Position numbers and translations under genes: made by a program. A stretch of DNA of 64,000 nt, taken from Tausonia pullulans. Taxonomy: Eukaryota; Basidiomycota; Tremellomycetes; Cystofilobasidiales; Mrakiaceae. The stretch spans positions 186,001 through 250,000 of the forward strand of contig OX637623.1 in assembly GCA_951802195.1 (NCBI GenBank), read 5' to 3'. The notes below the pieces were generated by a model, which did no database searches, had not been told where the DNA came from, and saw only the letters and a list, made by a program, of their open reading frames with translations. This document shows, in pieces, positions 1 through 9,274 of this stretch (position 1 is the first letter of the stretch; the number at the start of each line of letters is the position of its first letter).

Positions 1-533
1 AATGCAAACGTTCCTGAGCTCAAAGACGCCCTGTGCGATCCGCATCATCCCTACCCGCAACACCGGGTTCGACCACCTTCGGGATGGCTTCGTTCGTGCC
101 ATCCAGGGCCGTATGAAGGTCCTCGCCAAGCGGGGGGACGTTGGCGATGCAGAGCTGGACCGCGTCGACGCCTCGCTCGTCACGTTCAAGAGCCTGTTCG
201 CAACCCGGACAGCTAACAAGGGCGAGGAGCTCCTCCTCGTCAAGCTCCCTTCCGGTGGAGTTGCCGTCGAGTTTGAGGGCGAGGTCCTTGGTAAGGTCGA
301 GGACCCGCTTGTTGCGAGGGAGCTGTTCATGGCGTACTTCTTGGAGAAGGGGGCGAACAGTGAGAAGGTGGGTTCGAGTCGGGTTGTTAGGATTGAAACA
401 TTAGACTGACTGAGATCCTACGTTTGCCCTTTCTTTCTCCCGTTTCCACCAGATGCGGGAGAGCGTCCTCGAAGGCTTTGCGCTCCGCCGGATGGGCATT
501 ACGGACATCGCTGGCTCCCAGGAGCGTCGATGA
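1..533 (+). CDS. Chalcone-isomerase-like domain protein (Aim18/Aim46 type), 5' partial
   Basis: Two exons are visible, about 1-367 and 453-533, with an intron 368-452 (GTGGGT donor, CTGAC branch-like site, CCACCAG acceptor). The reading frame is open from the window edge, so the true start is probably outside. The protein carries the pattern RIIPTRNTGFDHLRDGFVRA followed by an acidic/hydrophobic strand region and a GxVxVEFEGEVLG stretch. This matches the chalcone-isomerase-like fold of the mitochondrial fungal Aim18/Aim46 proteins, which are related to plant chalcone isomerase but not known to act on flavonoids. The second exon encodes the last ~27 residues (RESVLEGFALRRMG...), ending at TGA 531-533. 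Family assignment is by recognition of the motif; mitochondrial location is family knowledge because the N-terminal presequence is not in view. Confidence 0.75.
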
Positions 534-973
534 TAAAGCTTGCATGTACTGTCATATTGATACTCTTGCTCGTAGAAGGAGAGAAGGGGGAGAGTAGGCG
601 AGGAAATGCTTGAGAGAGTGGAGATGACGAGCAAATGAGACGATATCGGAATCGCGCATCGCTCTCTCGAGAGTAGGAAGACTTGTCATCCATGACAGAG
701 ATGTTTTTTTCCTCTCGAGCCCGGACTTTAAGAAAACCTTAGTTCTCGACATGAGACGGACCCAAAAGGCGCACGAACCCGGCTGAGTCCGACGAGCATG
801 CTCCCCCCTCTTGGTGGGCCGGCTGGAGGCGCCCGACTACCAACCACCTCGCCTCTCATCCTTGCATCAACGACCGCCGCCCCTCCACTTTTACCCTCGA
901 CGCTCACTACTCTCACCGACGTCGTCAGCAACAAACCACCTTACTCTTGAACCACGCTCACGCGCCCGCTTCC
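534..973. other. Intergenic region, nothing recognised
   Basis: About 440 bases between the convergent-free end of the Aim18-like gene and the start of the EAF-like gene. It should hold the 3' end signal of the first and the promoter and 5' UTR of the second. The short open frames here have no recognisable composition or motif. Confidence 0.5.
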
Positions 974-2437
974 ATGGCCCGCACCCACAAGGGCGGCCCC
1001 GCCCCGCCCCGACGCGACTCATCCTCATCCTCAGGAGCCGCCGTTCCGAGCCCTTCCTCTGCTGCTGCTCCTCCTCGACCAGCGACGTCCGGCAAGAACC
1101 TGCATGCGCCTCCGAGACCGCCACCGGCGGAGATGCCAACCAAAGGCCGACACGCCGTTATGTTTGACGAGGTGATGATCAGCTTGCTCGAGGGCGGGAC
1201 AGAGGATGACGACGGCGACGAGGAGGAGTGGGTCGGTCTCAAGTGTGAGTTGGCCTCTCTCTTTCTTGGAAGGCCCCGGAGAGAGCTCGCCTCTTCTTTG
1301 TTAGATGTTTGCTTATGTTCTTCACTCCGCGTTGCACGCGCGCTCCCCAACGCACGCACGCACCCACAGACAAGTTCAAACCCTCGTCGACAGCTCGCTC
1401 CCGCCTGGGAACTTTCACCCCGGAGCCTTCTTCAGGGGCCGTCGTGCATCTCGAGGGATCATCTAAAGAGGACGTCCATGGGTTCAGCGCAAAGCTCGAC
1501 GATACCATTCCAGGCGGAGGGCGCGACGTCTTGCTCGTTTGGGATCCTGACCGGCTCGTACGTCACTCGCCCTTTTCCTCTCTTGTAGTTTGGAGCTCAT
1601 ACCCATCTTCGATCAGTGCTTTACTCTTACCCCGCTCGCCCGAACTTACCGTCTCGAGCATGACAAGACGCTATCTCGGACTTCGCTCCCGGCGGTTGTG
1701 CCGTCCTCCTCCCTGACGGGCCACCCCCGACTATACCACCACGCCTTCCCTCCGTCCGAGCCATCCTCCGTCGTTTCATCGCGGGCCAACTCGCCCGAAA
1801 TCGAGTTCACTTTCCCGCAAGATCGACACACCCTCGCTCTGCCTCAGCGCGCAGGCAAGCGACCCCGGCTGCCCTCGCCATCACCAGCCGAGGCGATGGG
1901 GAGCGCATCAGCACCAGTGACGGTCCCTTCCTCCGACGACGACTCTCCCAGAGGCAGGCCCACCGCGCCACGGGCAACCCACGGAGGCAAGACGATCATG
2001 CTCCCGACGCCCATCGCGATCGTCGGTGGCGGGGCGGTGGGCGCACCCGGCCCCTTGCCTGGGAGCCGGAGTGGTCTCGAGACGCCCGACGCGGTCTTCT
2101 CGTCGGATGACGATGACGACGACGACGAGGAAGACTTCGCGGCGCTGCTTCAGAAAGAGCTGGCGGCGAATGAGCCAGTGGGCGCTGGTGGTGGTGGGCC
2201 CTCAGATGTGAATGGCAAGCCTGGAGCAGGAGGCGCGAATGGGTCGGCGGGTCCTGGGCCTGGGCAGACGGGTGGTAAGAGACCAGTGAGCCTATCGGCC
2301 ATGATGATGGGTGAGTCCTTCCCAGTTCCATTTTCGCCTGCTCAGGTGCTGACATGTTGTTCTCGATGACAGGTCGCGCGGCGGAGGAGGAGGATGAGGA
2401 CGAGGATGACTCGGACCAGAGCAGCGACGATGACTAG
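974..2437 (+). CDS. EAF (ELL-associated factor) family transcription elongation cofactor
   Basis: Exons 974-1244, 1370-1557, 1617-2310 and 2373-2437 join in frame to 405 residues. The spliced protein has the EAF N-terminal domain pattern: YKFKPSS (the exon 1/2 junction creates the Tyr), a V-H-L-E-G block, then DVLLVWDPDRLCFTLTPL, which corresponds to the 'ECVLI.D...G.FTLE.L' core of EAF proteins. After this the chain becomes Pro/Ser-rich and then strongly acidic (SSDDD, DDDDDDDEED, and a final EEEDEDEDDSDQSSDDD), as in the EAF transactivation region. EAF proteins bind ELL and stimulate RNA polymerase II elongation in the nucleus. The first ~60 residues are low-complexity. The family call rests on the junction-spanning core; the acidic tail alone would not be diagnostic. 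Confidence 0.72.
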
Positions 2438-2701
2438 GGATTATGAGTTGCGCGATGTATGATTTCATGTTGAGCGAGTGAGCGGGCTTTTCTTGTGAAC
2501 AAGGCGAGATGGTCGTCCTTTCCCGGTCTTTCTCGCAACCAATTTTGAACCCCTCGCTAAGAGGGGTCAGAAGCCCGGTCCGCTATCCCGGGCTCACTCC
2601 TCGTTAATCCCCGCGTAAACCAGTCGGAGGAAACAAGCGTCGAAGCAACCATCGCGTCGCTCTCTCTCCCCAACCATCACCTCCCGCTTGCCCTCGCCTC
2701 C

Positions 2702-4349
2702 ATGCCTCTTATCGCTCATCCTTCCGCGCCCGAGCCCTCGATCCCGCAGATCGAGCTCGACGCGCTCACGCTCTCCGTGGACGAGGACGAGCCGCGATTC
2801 CCCAAGCTCGAGCCTGTGCGTCTCGCCGCCTCTGCCCTCTCATCAACAGATCTCAAAGGTTGAGGCTGACTCTTGGACACTGTTAGGATGCCGATGGCTG
2901 GGCGCCACTTGCTATGGGCTGTGCCACATTGGGATACGGTCTGTTCCAACAGCATTTTCCTCTCGCTGGACTTCGCCTGAGGTGTTACTTTCACTCTCTC
3001 CCCTCTTTATTTGGCACTCCTGCGACCACCCCCATCTTGTGCAGGCATCTACGCCCCAACTCCCTCGACCCCCGAGGAGCTCGCCATGCCCCTTCGGACT
3101 GTCCGTCTCGCGCTCGAGTACGGCGTCAACGTGTTTGACACGTCACCTCAGTTCCGTCCCCTGTCCTTCGTCTTTCTTCTTCTCTTGCCGCTCGCTGACT
3201 TCGCCAACCCCCTTATTCGTTCAGCTACCATCCCTCCGAGATTGTCCTTGGCAATTGCCTCCGCGCTCTTCGCTCGACTCACCCGCGCACATCGTACAAG
3301 ATCACGTCAAAGTGCGGCCAGTTCTCCGCAGATGGGTTCGACTACTCGCCCGAGACGGTCGAGCGGAGCGTGAGGAGGAGCTTAGTGAGGCTTGGAACGG
3401 AGTACTTGGATGTCGTTTGTGGGTGGTGCTTTCATTTTCTCTCGCTCTGGCACGCGTTCGTTCTGTTGACGCGCGTTGAACACCCTCAGACCTGCACGAC
3501 GTGGAATTCATCGCGGCCGGGACGGAGCCCTTCAGGCAGATCAACAAGCCACTCGAGGCACTCCCCACCTCGGAGGACGAAGAAGCCAAGAGCCTTGGGC
3601 AGGGTGACGAGGAGGTTCTCGCTGCTTACGGCGTGCTCGTCAAGCTTCGCGCAGAGGGGCTGATCCGTGAGATCGGTCTGAGCGGTGCGTCCCCTGCCCT
3701 CTCTCCCCCTTCTCTCCCTCGTCCTCTTTCTGAACACAGCAGCCAATCCTCCCACCACCCAGGCTACCCCCTCCCCGTCCTTCTCCGTCTCACCCGCCTC
3801 ATCACGGCCCGCTACCCCGCGACTCCCATTGGCTCCCTTATCTCCTACTCGCACTCCAACCTCGCCAACTCCTCCTTCTCCACCTTTGCCCCCCTCCTCA
3901 TCCGCGCCGCCGCCTCCCCAAGCGCAGGTGCGAAGCCGCTCCACCTCCTCACGGCTTCGCCCCTGAACATGGGTCTCCTTGCCCCATCGGGCCCGCCGGA
4001 CTGGCACCCCGCGCACGCGTCCCCGGGGCTCGTCGATGCCGCGAGAGAGGCTGGTCAGGTCGTCGCCTCCGAGGGATGGGACGGGGGGTTGGTGGACGTC
4101 GCGTTTGGATTTGGACTGAGGAACTTGGTGATCGATGGGGGGAGGAAGGTGACGGTCGTTGCCGGGGTGAAGAATGTTCGGGAGCTGCATGAGGCCGTGA
4201 GGGTTTGGAGGGAGGTCAACCTCGCTGAGGGCGAGGAGAGGAAGGTGGAGAAAAGGAAAGAGATGGAACGCAAGGTGAGGGAGGTGTTCGTGAGGTCGGG
4301 TTGGGAGGACGCCAGTTGGGCGAGCCCGCCGCCTTGTGGGCACAAGTAG
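2702..4349 (+). CDS. ARA2: NAD-dependent D-arabinose dehydrogenase (aldo/keto reductase, ARA2-like)
   Basis: Six exons (2702-2815, 2887-2938, 3045-3150, 3225-3418, 3490-3684, 3763-4349) give 415 residues in frame. The aldo/keto reductase signs are the MGCATLGYG start of the barrel, the NVFDTSPHYHPSEIVLG segment with the catalytic Asp/Tyr region, KITSKCG with the catalytic Lys, YLDVVYLHDVEF with the active-site His, and IGLSGYPLP. The layout and length fit Ara2, the NAD-dependent D-arabinose dehydrogenase that makes D-arabinono-1,4-lactone for the antioxidant erythroascorbate in fungi. The C-terminal ~60 residues are a Lys/Glu-rich extension ending ASWASPPPCGHK. Other AKR functions (L-galactose dehydrogenase-like) cannot be excluded. 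Confidence 0.82.
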
Positions 4350-5009
4350 GCATTGTATGGTCTCATGGTTTTATTGGGAAGAGAATGGACAGCAGTAGCA
4401 TTCCACATCATTACGATCCAGAGAGAGTGGGAAGGTTGGAGGTAAAGGGGGGGGGGGAGGGGGAAGAAACGGTGACAGGAAACGACAAAGGACTGGAGAT
4501 GGAGAGGGAGAAGAAGAGAAAGCAAGATATCGTCGTCGTGAGAGGAGATGGGCGCAGTTGTAGAGGAACGAGAGAGGGGAATCATGACCGTGATTTTGAA
4601 GAGAAGCCAGAATGGGCGGAACCAAGTGCAAACGACACAGAGAGAAGCGAAGGAATCTAATCGACCGGGGAGAGAGATTCGGTGCGTCTATGCTAAAGGC
4701 GGTCGGTCTTCGGGGCCTCCCCTGTCTGTGATCCTTGACCACTCGGCGTCGTGAGGTATAAGAGGGGGCGTGATCCGGCAGAGTCATCGTGAGTTGGAAT
4801 AGCTTCTCGTGCGTTATCCGTCGGTCATTGGTCGTTAAGGGCTTTGAGAGCGGGGTGGGGGGCGTGTATGCGATGGATGGGTGCAGGCTGGGATTGAGTC
4901 GCGAGATGAGAGAGGGCGGGCAGACGATGACGCCTAGGAAAGTATATCTCTTGCCTGTCCGCTGTTCCGTCTTGAAGGAAGTCTGCCCAAGCTAGCGAGA
5001 ACGCTCAGC
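4350..5009. other. Intergenic region between convergent genes; G11 tract
   Basis: About 660 bases between the 3' ends of the ARA2-like gene and the minus-strand gene that ends at 5010. It contains an 11-base G run near 4447-4457 and purine-rich sequence. Open frames here are short or antisense to the ARA2-like last exon; no motif is recognised. Confidence 0.5.
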
Positions 5010-5974
5010 TCAGCTACGGATTCCCTTGCCTCCTCCGCTGACGCTCCTCGTAGACGAAGACGACAAAGAGGACATCGACCGCTTTGGGCCGAGGACTGGC
5101 CGAACCGTCAGCCTCGCCGAGGGCGGCGACGACGACTGGTTCTCGCTCGCCGGCTGCTCTGACGGAAGGGCGGCGAGCGCCCGCGGAGGGGAAGAGTAGA
5201 TGGTGAGCTTCGACTTGGTGCGGGTACCCTTGGTAGTTGGAGGTAGTGGTTGTTGCTTCATGGGACCAAGAACAGCAGGAGGAGCAACAACGGGCGTCGC
5301 GGGGTCGACAAAGATTGCCGGCGGCGGGGAGGCTCGCTTCTTCGGCTAGAGGCGATTCATCCAGCAAAACGATGCAAAGAGAAGATGATATTAGTCGATT
5401 GAAACAGGGGGCCAAAAAGCGATATCAAGGTAAACGTCGAGAGTGAGGGAGGGGGGGGGGGAAGGGCGGGGACTGACGCAGCTCGAGAAGCCCTTCGGAG
5501 CAACCCCGACAGCGCCGTACTCCTGCGAGACATCCCGCAGGACGAGCCGCCGCTGCTTCGAATCGGTGCTGGCGACTTGACTCGAGCAGGCGGAGGGCTT
5601 GCCGAGGCCGATGGACGAGGACGGAGGTACTTTGCGACGCGTCGTTGTCGTCTTTGAGGGGTCAACGATGGTGGAAGACTGAGCCGTAGTCGGTGGGGAG
5701 GAGAGCGCGAGGGAGCCGAGGGCGGAGGCAAGCGCGTTGGACCCAGCAAGGTTGGACGTCGACGAGCACGAGGCAGAGGATGGAACAGGATCGATGTAGA
5801 CGGGGAAGAGAGCGTATCGGCGGGACTGGAGGGTGGCGATTGGATGGGGAGGGGGGGAGAAGAGGGGGCGAGTGGATGGCAAGGAACAACAGAGGGCGTC
5901 AATCAAAACAGGCTTTGAGCGAGGTCGACATTCCAGCGAGCGAGGCTGGCCCAGAAACTCACGGCAGAAGTCAT
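5010..5974 (-). CDS. Unrecognised Ser/Pro-rich protein, 231 residues
   Basis: A three-exon model reads on the minus strand: 5974-5963 (MTSA), 5825-5478 and 5345-5010, all phase 0, with introns showing GTGAGT...CCAG and GTCAGT...CTAG. The product begins MTSASRRYALFPVYIDP, is rich in Ser, Pro, Thr and Ala, and has short basic-hydrophobic islands (KQRRLVLRDVSQEYGAVGVAP; TRTKSKLTIYSSPPRALAALP; LTVRPVLGPKRSMSSLSS). No domain is recognised. The islands followed by disorder could be short linear motifs of a regulatory protein, but that is a guess. A 4-codon first exon is unusual, and an alternative start farther upstream cannot be ruled out. Confidence 0.5.
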
Positions 5975-6653
5975 GACGTCGCAAGATATATGTGTAAGAA
6001 AGATAGCAAGGCTGGGGAGACCAGGGTCGTCGTTGCGTTGTACGTTCAAGAAAGAGGGCGAGAGGAAGGGGTGCAGCTCCGATGAGGCAACGGAGGATGG
6101 ACGGTCTTGAGTCGAAAGCGCCGATGAGTGTCTCACCCGAGAGGGCTGAGCCGGTCTTGAGGGGGAGGGAGGGCGGAGGGGAGGGGGGGGGAGAGGGCCT
6201 GTGGAGAGGGGTTGGGTGAGGCAGCGAGTGAGCAATTCGACGTCTGGAGGTCGAGAACGAGGAAAGGGTGACGCTGTCTCGTGTGCCCGTGCCGGGCCTT
6301 CTTCGGGGGGGGGGAGACGTGACGCCCTTCATCTTTTAAAATGCTGATTCAAAACCTTGGCAGTAGCACTTAAACCTGCTCGTGTTTTTCAAGCTAGCTT
6401 GCCGCATATGGGATCAGCGATGCCGCCAGCAAACCGCAGCTGAATATGAGCAAGTAGGCGGCAACGAGCTGTTCGCCGGGAAAGTTCGATCACACGGGAG
6501 GACAAAAGCCAGGCGCGTGACGACGCGCGTCAAATGCGGGGGAGGCCGCTAGCCCGCCCGCGTCCATTTCGTCAGCGAAGATGAGACGACGGCAGAGTTG
6601 AAAGTGAAACAGCGCGCAGCCAGCCATCTGATCAATTTCATCGAGCACACCCA
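5975..6653. other. Intergenic region, nothing recognised
   Basis: About 680 bases between the start of the minus-strand gene ending at 5010 and the 3' end of the hydroxyacid dehydrogenase gene. G-rich tracts occur near 6180-6195 and 6305-6312. No coding sequence with recognisable features on either strand. Confidence 0.45.
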
Positions 6654-8239
6654 TCACCAACCCCCGTTGACAGCATTCAGCGGCTTGCCCTCCTTGGCCC
6701 ACGCCTTGAGATTCATCAGCTGCTCGAGCTCGACGGTCGGGTCCCGCTCCTTGATGCTGCACGCAAAGTGCGGCGTGAGCGTCACCTGATCGCTTTCTCT
6801 CAGCCAGGGATGGACGCCCTCGCTCGTCTCGACGTCGAAGACATCGAGCCCGGCCGAGGCGATGTGACCGGACTTGAGGGCGTCGACGAGGGCAGACTCG
6901 TCGATAACTGTCAATGGGGCGTCAGGGTGAGCACAGGAGGTGGATAGGGAGGGAAGGGAGCGACTCACCAGGACCGCGTGAGGTGTTGATAATGACTGAA
7001 TCTCGGGGCATCATGGCGAGCTCTTTGGCTCCAATGAGACCGCGGGTTGACTCGGTAAGAGGAACATGGACCGAGAGAACGTCGGTATTGCACAGGAGCT
7101 GTACAGTGAAAATGTCAGAATGTATGCAAGAAAAAGAAAACCGACAATAAGTAGACCCACCTCCTCGAGCGAAGAGACGTAGGTCGCTCCTGCCTCGTCC
7201 TCCGAGGCGAGCTGCTTACGGTTGTGGTACGAGACCGACATGCCCATCGCAGCAAGATACGTGGCGACTTTCTGTGGGTAGGTCAGTCTGTGAATAACTG
7301 GAGGTGGTAATGTGCTACGACCGAACGCACCCGGCCGATGCTACCCATGCCAATAATGCCGAGTCGAAGGCCGACTTGGGTGCGGCCCATAGTCTTGTTA
7401 GCGATGGACGAGCCTCCGGGGACCCACTCGCCTCGACGAAGAGAGCGCTCAGCGGCGGTCGTGCCTCGGAGGGCTGTGAGGACGAGGATAACCTGGCGGT
7501 AGGGAGGATCGTAAGCGAACATACGGCAGGGGAAAAGAGGCAAGAGAACTCACTGCGTGGGCGGCGGTGGGTTCGGCAACCGACTGCCGAGGGGAGCGAG
7601 CACATGTGGCGACAGTCAGGATGTGATGACCAAAAAGAGAAGAGCAGACAGACCTCTGGCGTGTTTGAGTAAAATATCTTTTGCTCGTTCAGAAGCGAGA
7701 TGGGCACCTTGTCGTAGCCGGCTCCGGGACCAATGATCTGGGGGCAGCGAGTGGCAGCAAAAGAGGAGGGTCAGTCTGGCCTTCAGGAAGACGCGGGGAA
7801 GCGTCACAACTCACCACCTTGAAAGCAGCCTTGGGCGCATAGGGCGGAAGAAAGACGGATATGAAGGAAGCATCGAATGGGACAATCTTGCCGAGGCTAT
7901 TGGCCCAGAGAACTTGATGAGATAGGAAGAGAGGGTCAAGCCAATTCCTCCATGAGAGGTGGACTTAAAACGAAAACGACGAACCGGCAGCCTCGAAGGG
8001 TCCTTCCTCGGACGAGCCATTGTTCTGGCGGACCCACTCGAGGATAGAATTTCTAGACTCCGATTGCTCATCAGGGGGGGATGACAGCTCTGCCAGCTTC
8101 GAACGACGCAGGGTCAGCTCTGCCGCAGGGGAGGGAAGCAAGAGCGAGCTGGGGACGGACTGAAGCCGGCCGAGAAGAGAGCGGTGAGCTCCTTCTGAGC
8201 GGCAGGGGAGGTCGGGGAGCCGAGAGAGAGGACGCGCAT
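6654..8239 (-). CDS. D-isomer-specific 2-hydroxyacid dehydrogenase (NAD(P)-dependent)
   Basis: Nine minus-strand exons (8239-8161, 8119-7985, 7912-7815, 7737-7654, 7583-7554, 7492-7331, 7271-7161, 7098-6969, 6907-6654) join in frame to 360 residues. The Rossmann motif is LGIIGMGSIGR, followed by VATYLAAMGMSVSYHNR. The catalytic triad is visible as Arg in INTSRGPVIDES, Glu in LDVFDVE and His in TPHFA. This is the glyoxylate/hydroxypyruvate reductase type of D-2-hydroxyacid dehydrogenase; the exact substrate cannot be told from sequence. The start at 8239 (MRVLSLGSP) fits the family, but an in-frame upstream Met near 8377 would add a Ser/Pro-rich extension of ~46 residues that could be a targeting sequence. 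The first intron (8160-8120) is only 41 bases. Confidence 0.85.
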
Positions 8240-8818
8240 GGTAATGTAGCTGAGGCGGGTGGGGAGAGAGGCGGGAAAGTAGGAAGTGGTGGTGGGGGGG
8301 GAGGCAATGGGCGAGGAGGGAGGAGCCGCCGGTCGCTGATCGGATTTGCGCGCCGAGCCGATAGGCGAGGATGACACGGGTTCAGCACAGCGAGCGAGCT
8401 CCGCATGTTTCGACTGTGTACACTACTCTCGTTCGGCACGACTGCGTCGCAAGAGTGCGAGGCCCTTATCGACTTGGAGTAATTTCGACGGACAGCGGGT
8501 TGAGAAATACTGCGTTCAAGCGACGAATTACGGTGGCCTCGGAATGTGCTCGCTGACAGAGTGAAAGAGTTGCAAGGAGGGAAGAGGGAGACAAGCAGAA
8601 CACGAGGCAAACACTTCCGCATTCCGCCAAGCAGAGCATCGTATGAAAGCCAGGAAAGCTAGTTTGACGCTTAAGTCGAGAAAAATCGAAAAGACACGCG
8701 TGATCCGATATTTCTATTCGGTTATTCTGTATTTGAGCCATGGATCAAGCGTAGAGGAGAATTGTAGTACCATGTGAGAGACGGCGAGGAAATAAAAGAA
8801 ACTTTGTTTTAAAAGCGT
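8240..8818. other. Promoter-side region of the hydroxyacid dehydrogenase gene
   Basis: About 580 bases between the dehydrogenase start and the first LINE remnant. Base composition becomes AT-rich towards 8700-8820. No gene or RNA is recognised. Confidence 0.4.
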
Positions 8819-8905
8819 TTTTTTGTATGTAAGTCATGAGTTATACGTGGAGAACGAGGTGACCCTATGAGAGATAGCGAGTTGTAGCTAGATAGAGGGA
8901 GAGCG
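8819..8905 (-). mobile_element. LINE 3' end scrap, heavily 5'-truncated
   Basis: After a T run at 8818-8824 the plus strand reads GTATGTAAGTCATGAGTTAT and continues with sequence closely matching the 3' terminus of the full-length LINE (9050-9130) and the copy at 61323-61400. The T run is the poly(A) tail seen from the other strand, so this copy lies on the minus strand. Only ~80 bases of 3' UTR remain, after which similarity stops. It is farther from tRNA-Pro than the full-length copy and shows more base differences, which suggests an older insertion. Confidence 0.8.
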
Positions 8906-8936
8906 GACATGACCGAGCGCGAGAACGTCGGGCGAG

Positions 8937-9034
8937 GCGCCGTAGGAAGAGGGTTGGTCGAACCACTGGGGATGGTTGGCCGGACGGCGTGATGGGCGCC
9001 GTGAGAGGGGGGTTGGTCGAACCACCGGGATGGT
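8937..9034. repeat. Imperfect direct repeat between two LINE 3' ends
   Basis: Two units of ~38-40 bases, about 8937-8976 and 8996-9034, share GCGCCGT, GGTTGGTCGAACCAC and GGGATGGT. Each unit contains the small palindrome GGTTGGTCGAACCA. They sit between the LINE scrap and the 3' end of the full-length LINE and match neither. Origin unknown. Confidence 0.6.
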
Positions 9035-9041
9035 GCGAAAC
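9034..9041. repeat. Putative target-site duplication, 3' side of LINE
   Basis: TGCGAAAC lies immediately before the T run (9042-9049) that marks the poly(A) tail of the minus-strand LINE. The same eight bases recur at 14894-14901 on the other side of the element. A random match of this length in the ~100 bases examined would be uncommon. Confidence 0.6.
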
Positions 9042-9274
9042 TTTTTTTTGTATTTAAGTCATGAGTTATACGTAGAGAACGAGGTAACCCTATGAGAGAT
9101 GATGATTCGTAGCTAGATAGAAGGAAAGCGAAAATGAAAGTAGGGATGGAAGGAAAACAAAAGATGGGTTATGGACATAGGCCCATTAGAAAAAGGTAAG
9201 ATATTAAGATGACCAGATACACCAAGCATTGGCGATGTAACACCAGCCATACTTCCCCACCCCTGACCTGCTTT

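Noticed and set aside
3486-4343. 285-codon antisense frame
   Set aside because: Exactly antisense to the last two exons of the ARA2-like gene; a shadow of its codon bias.
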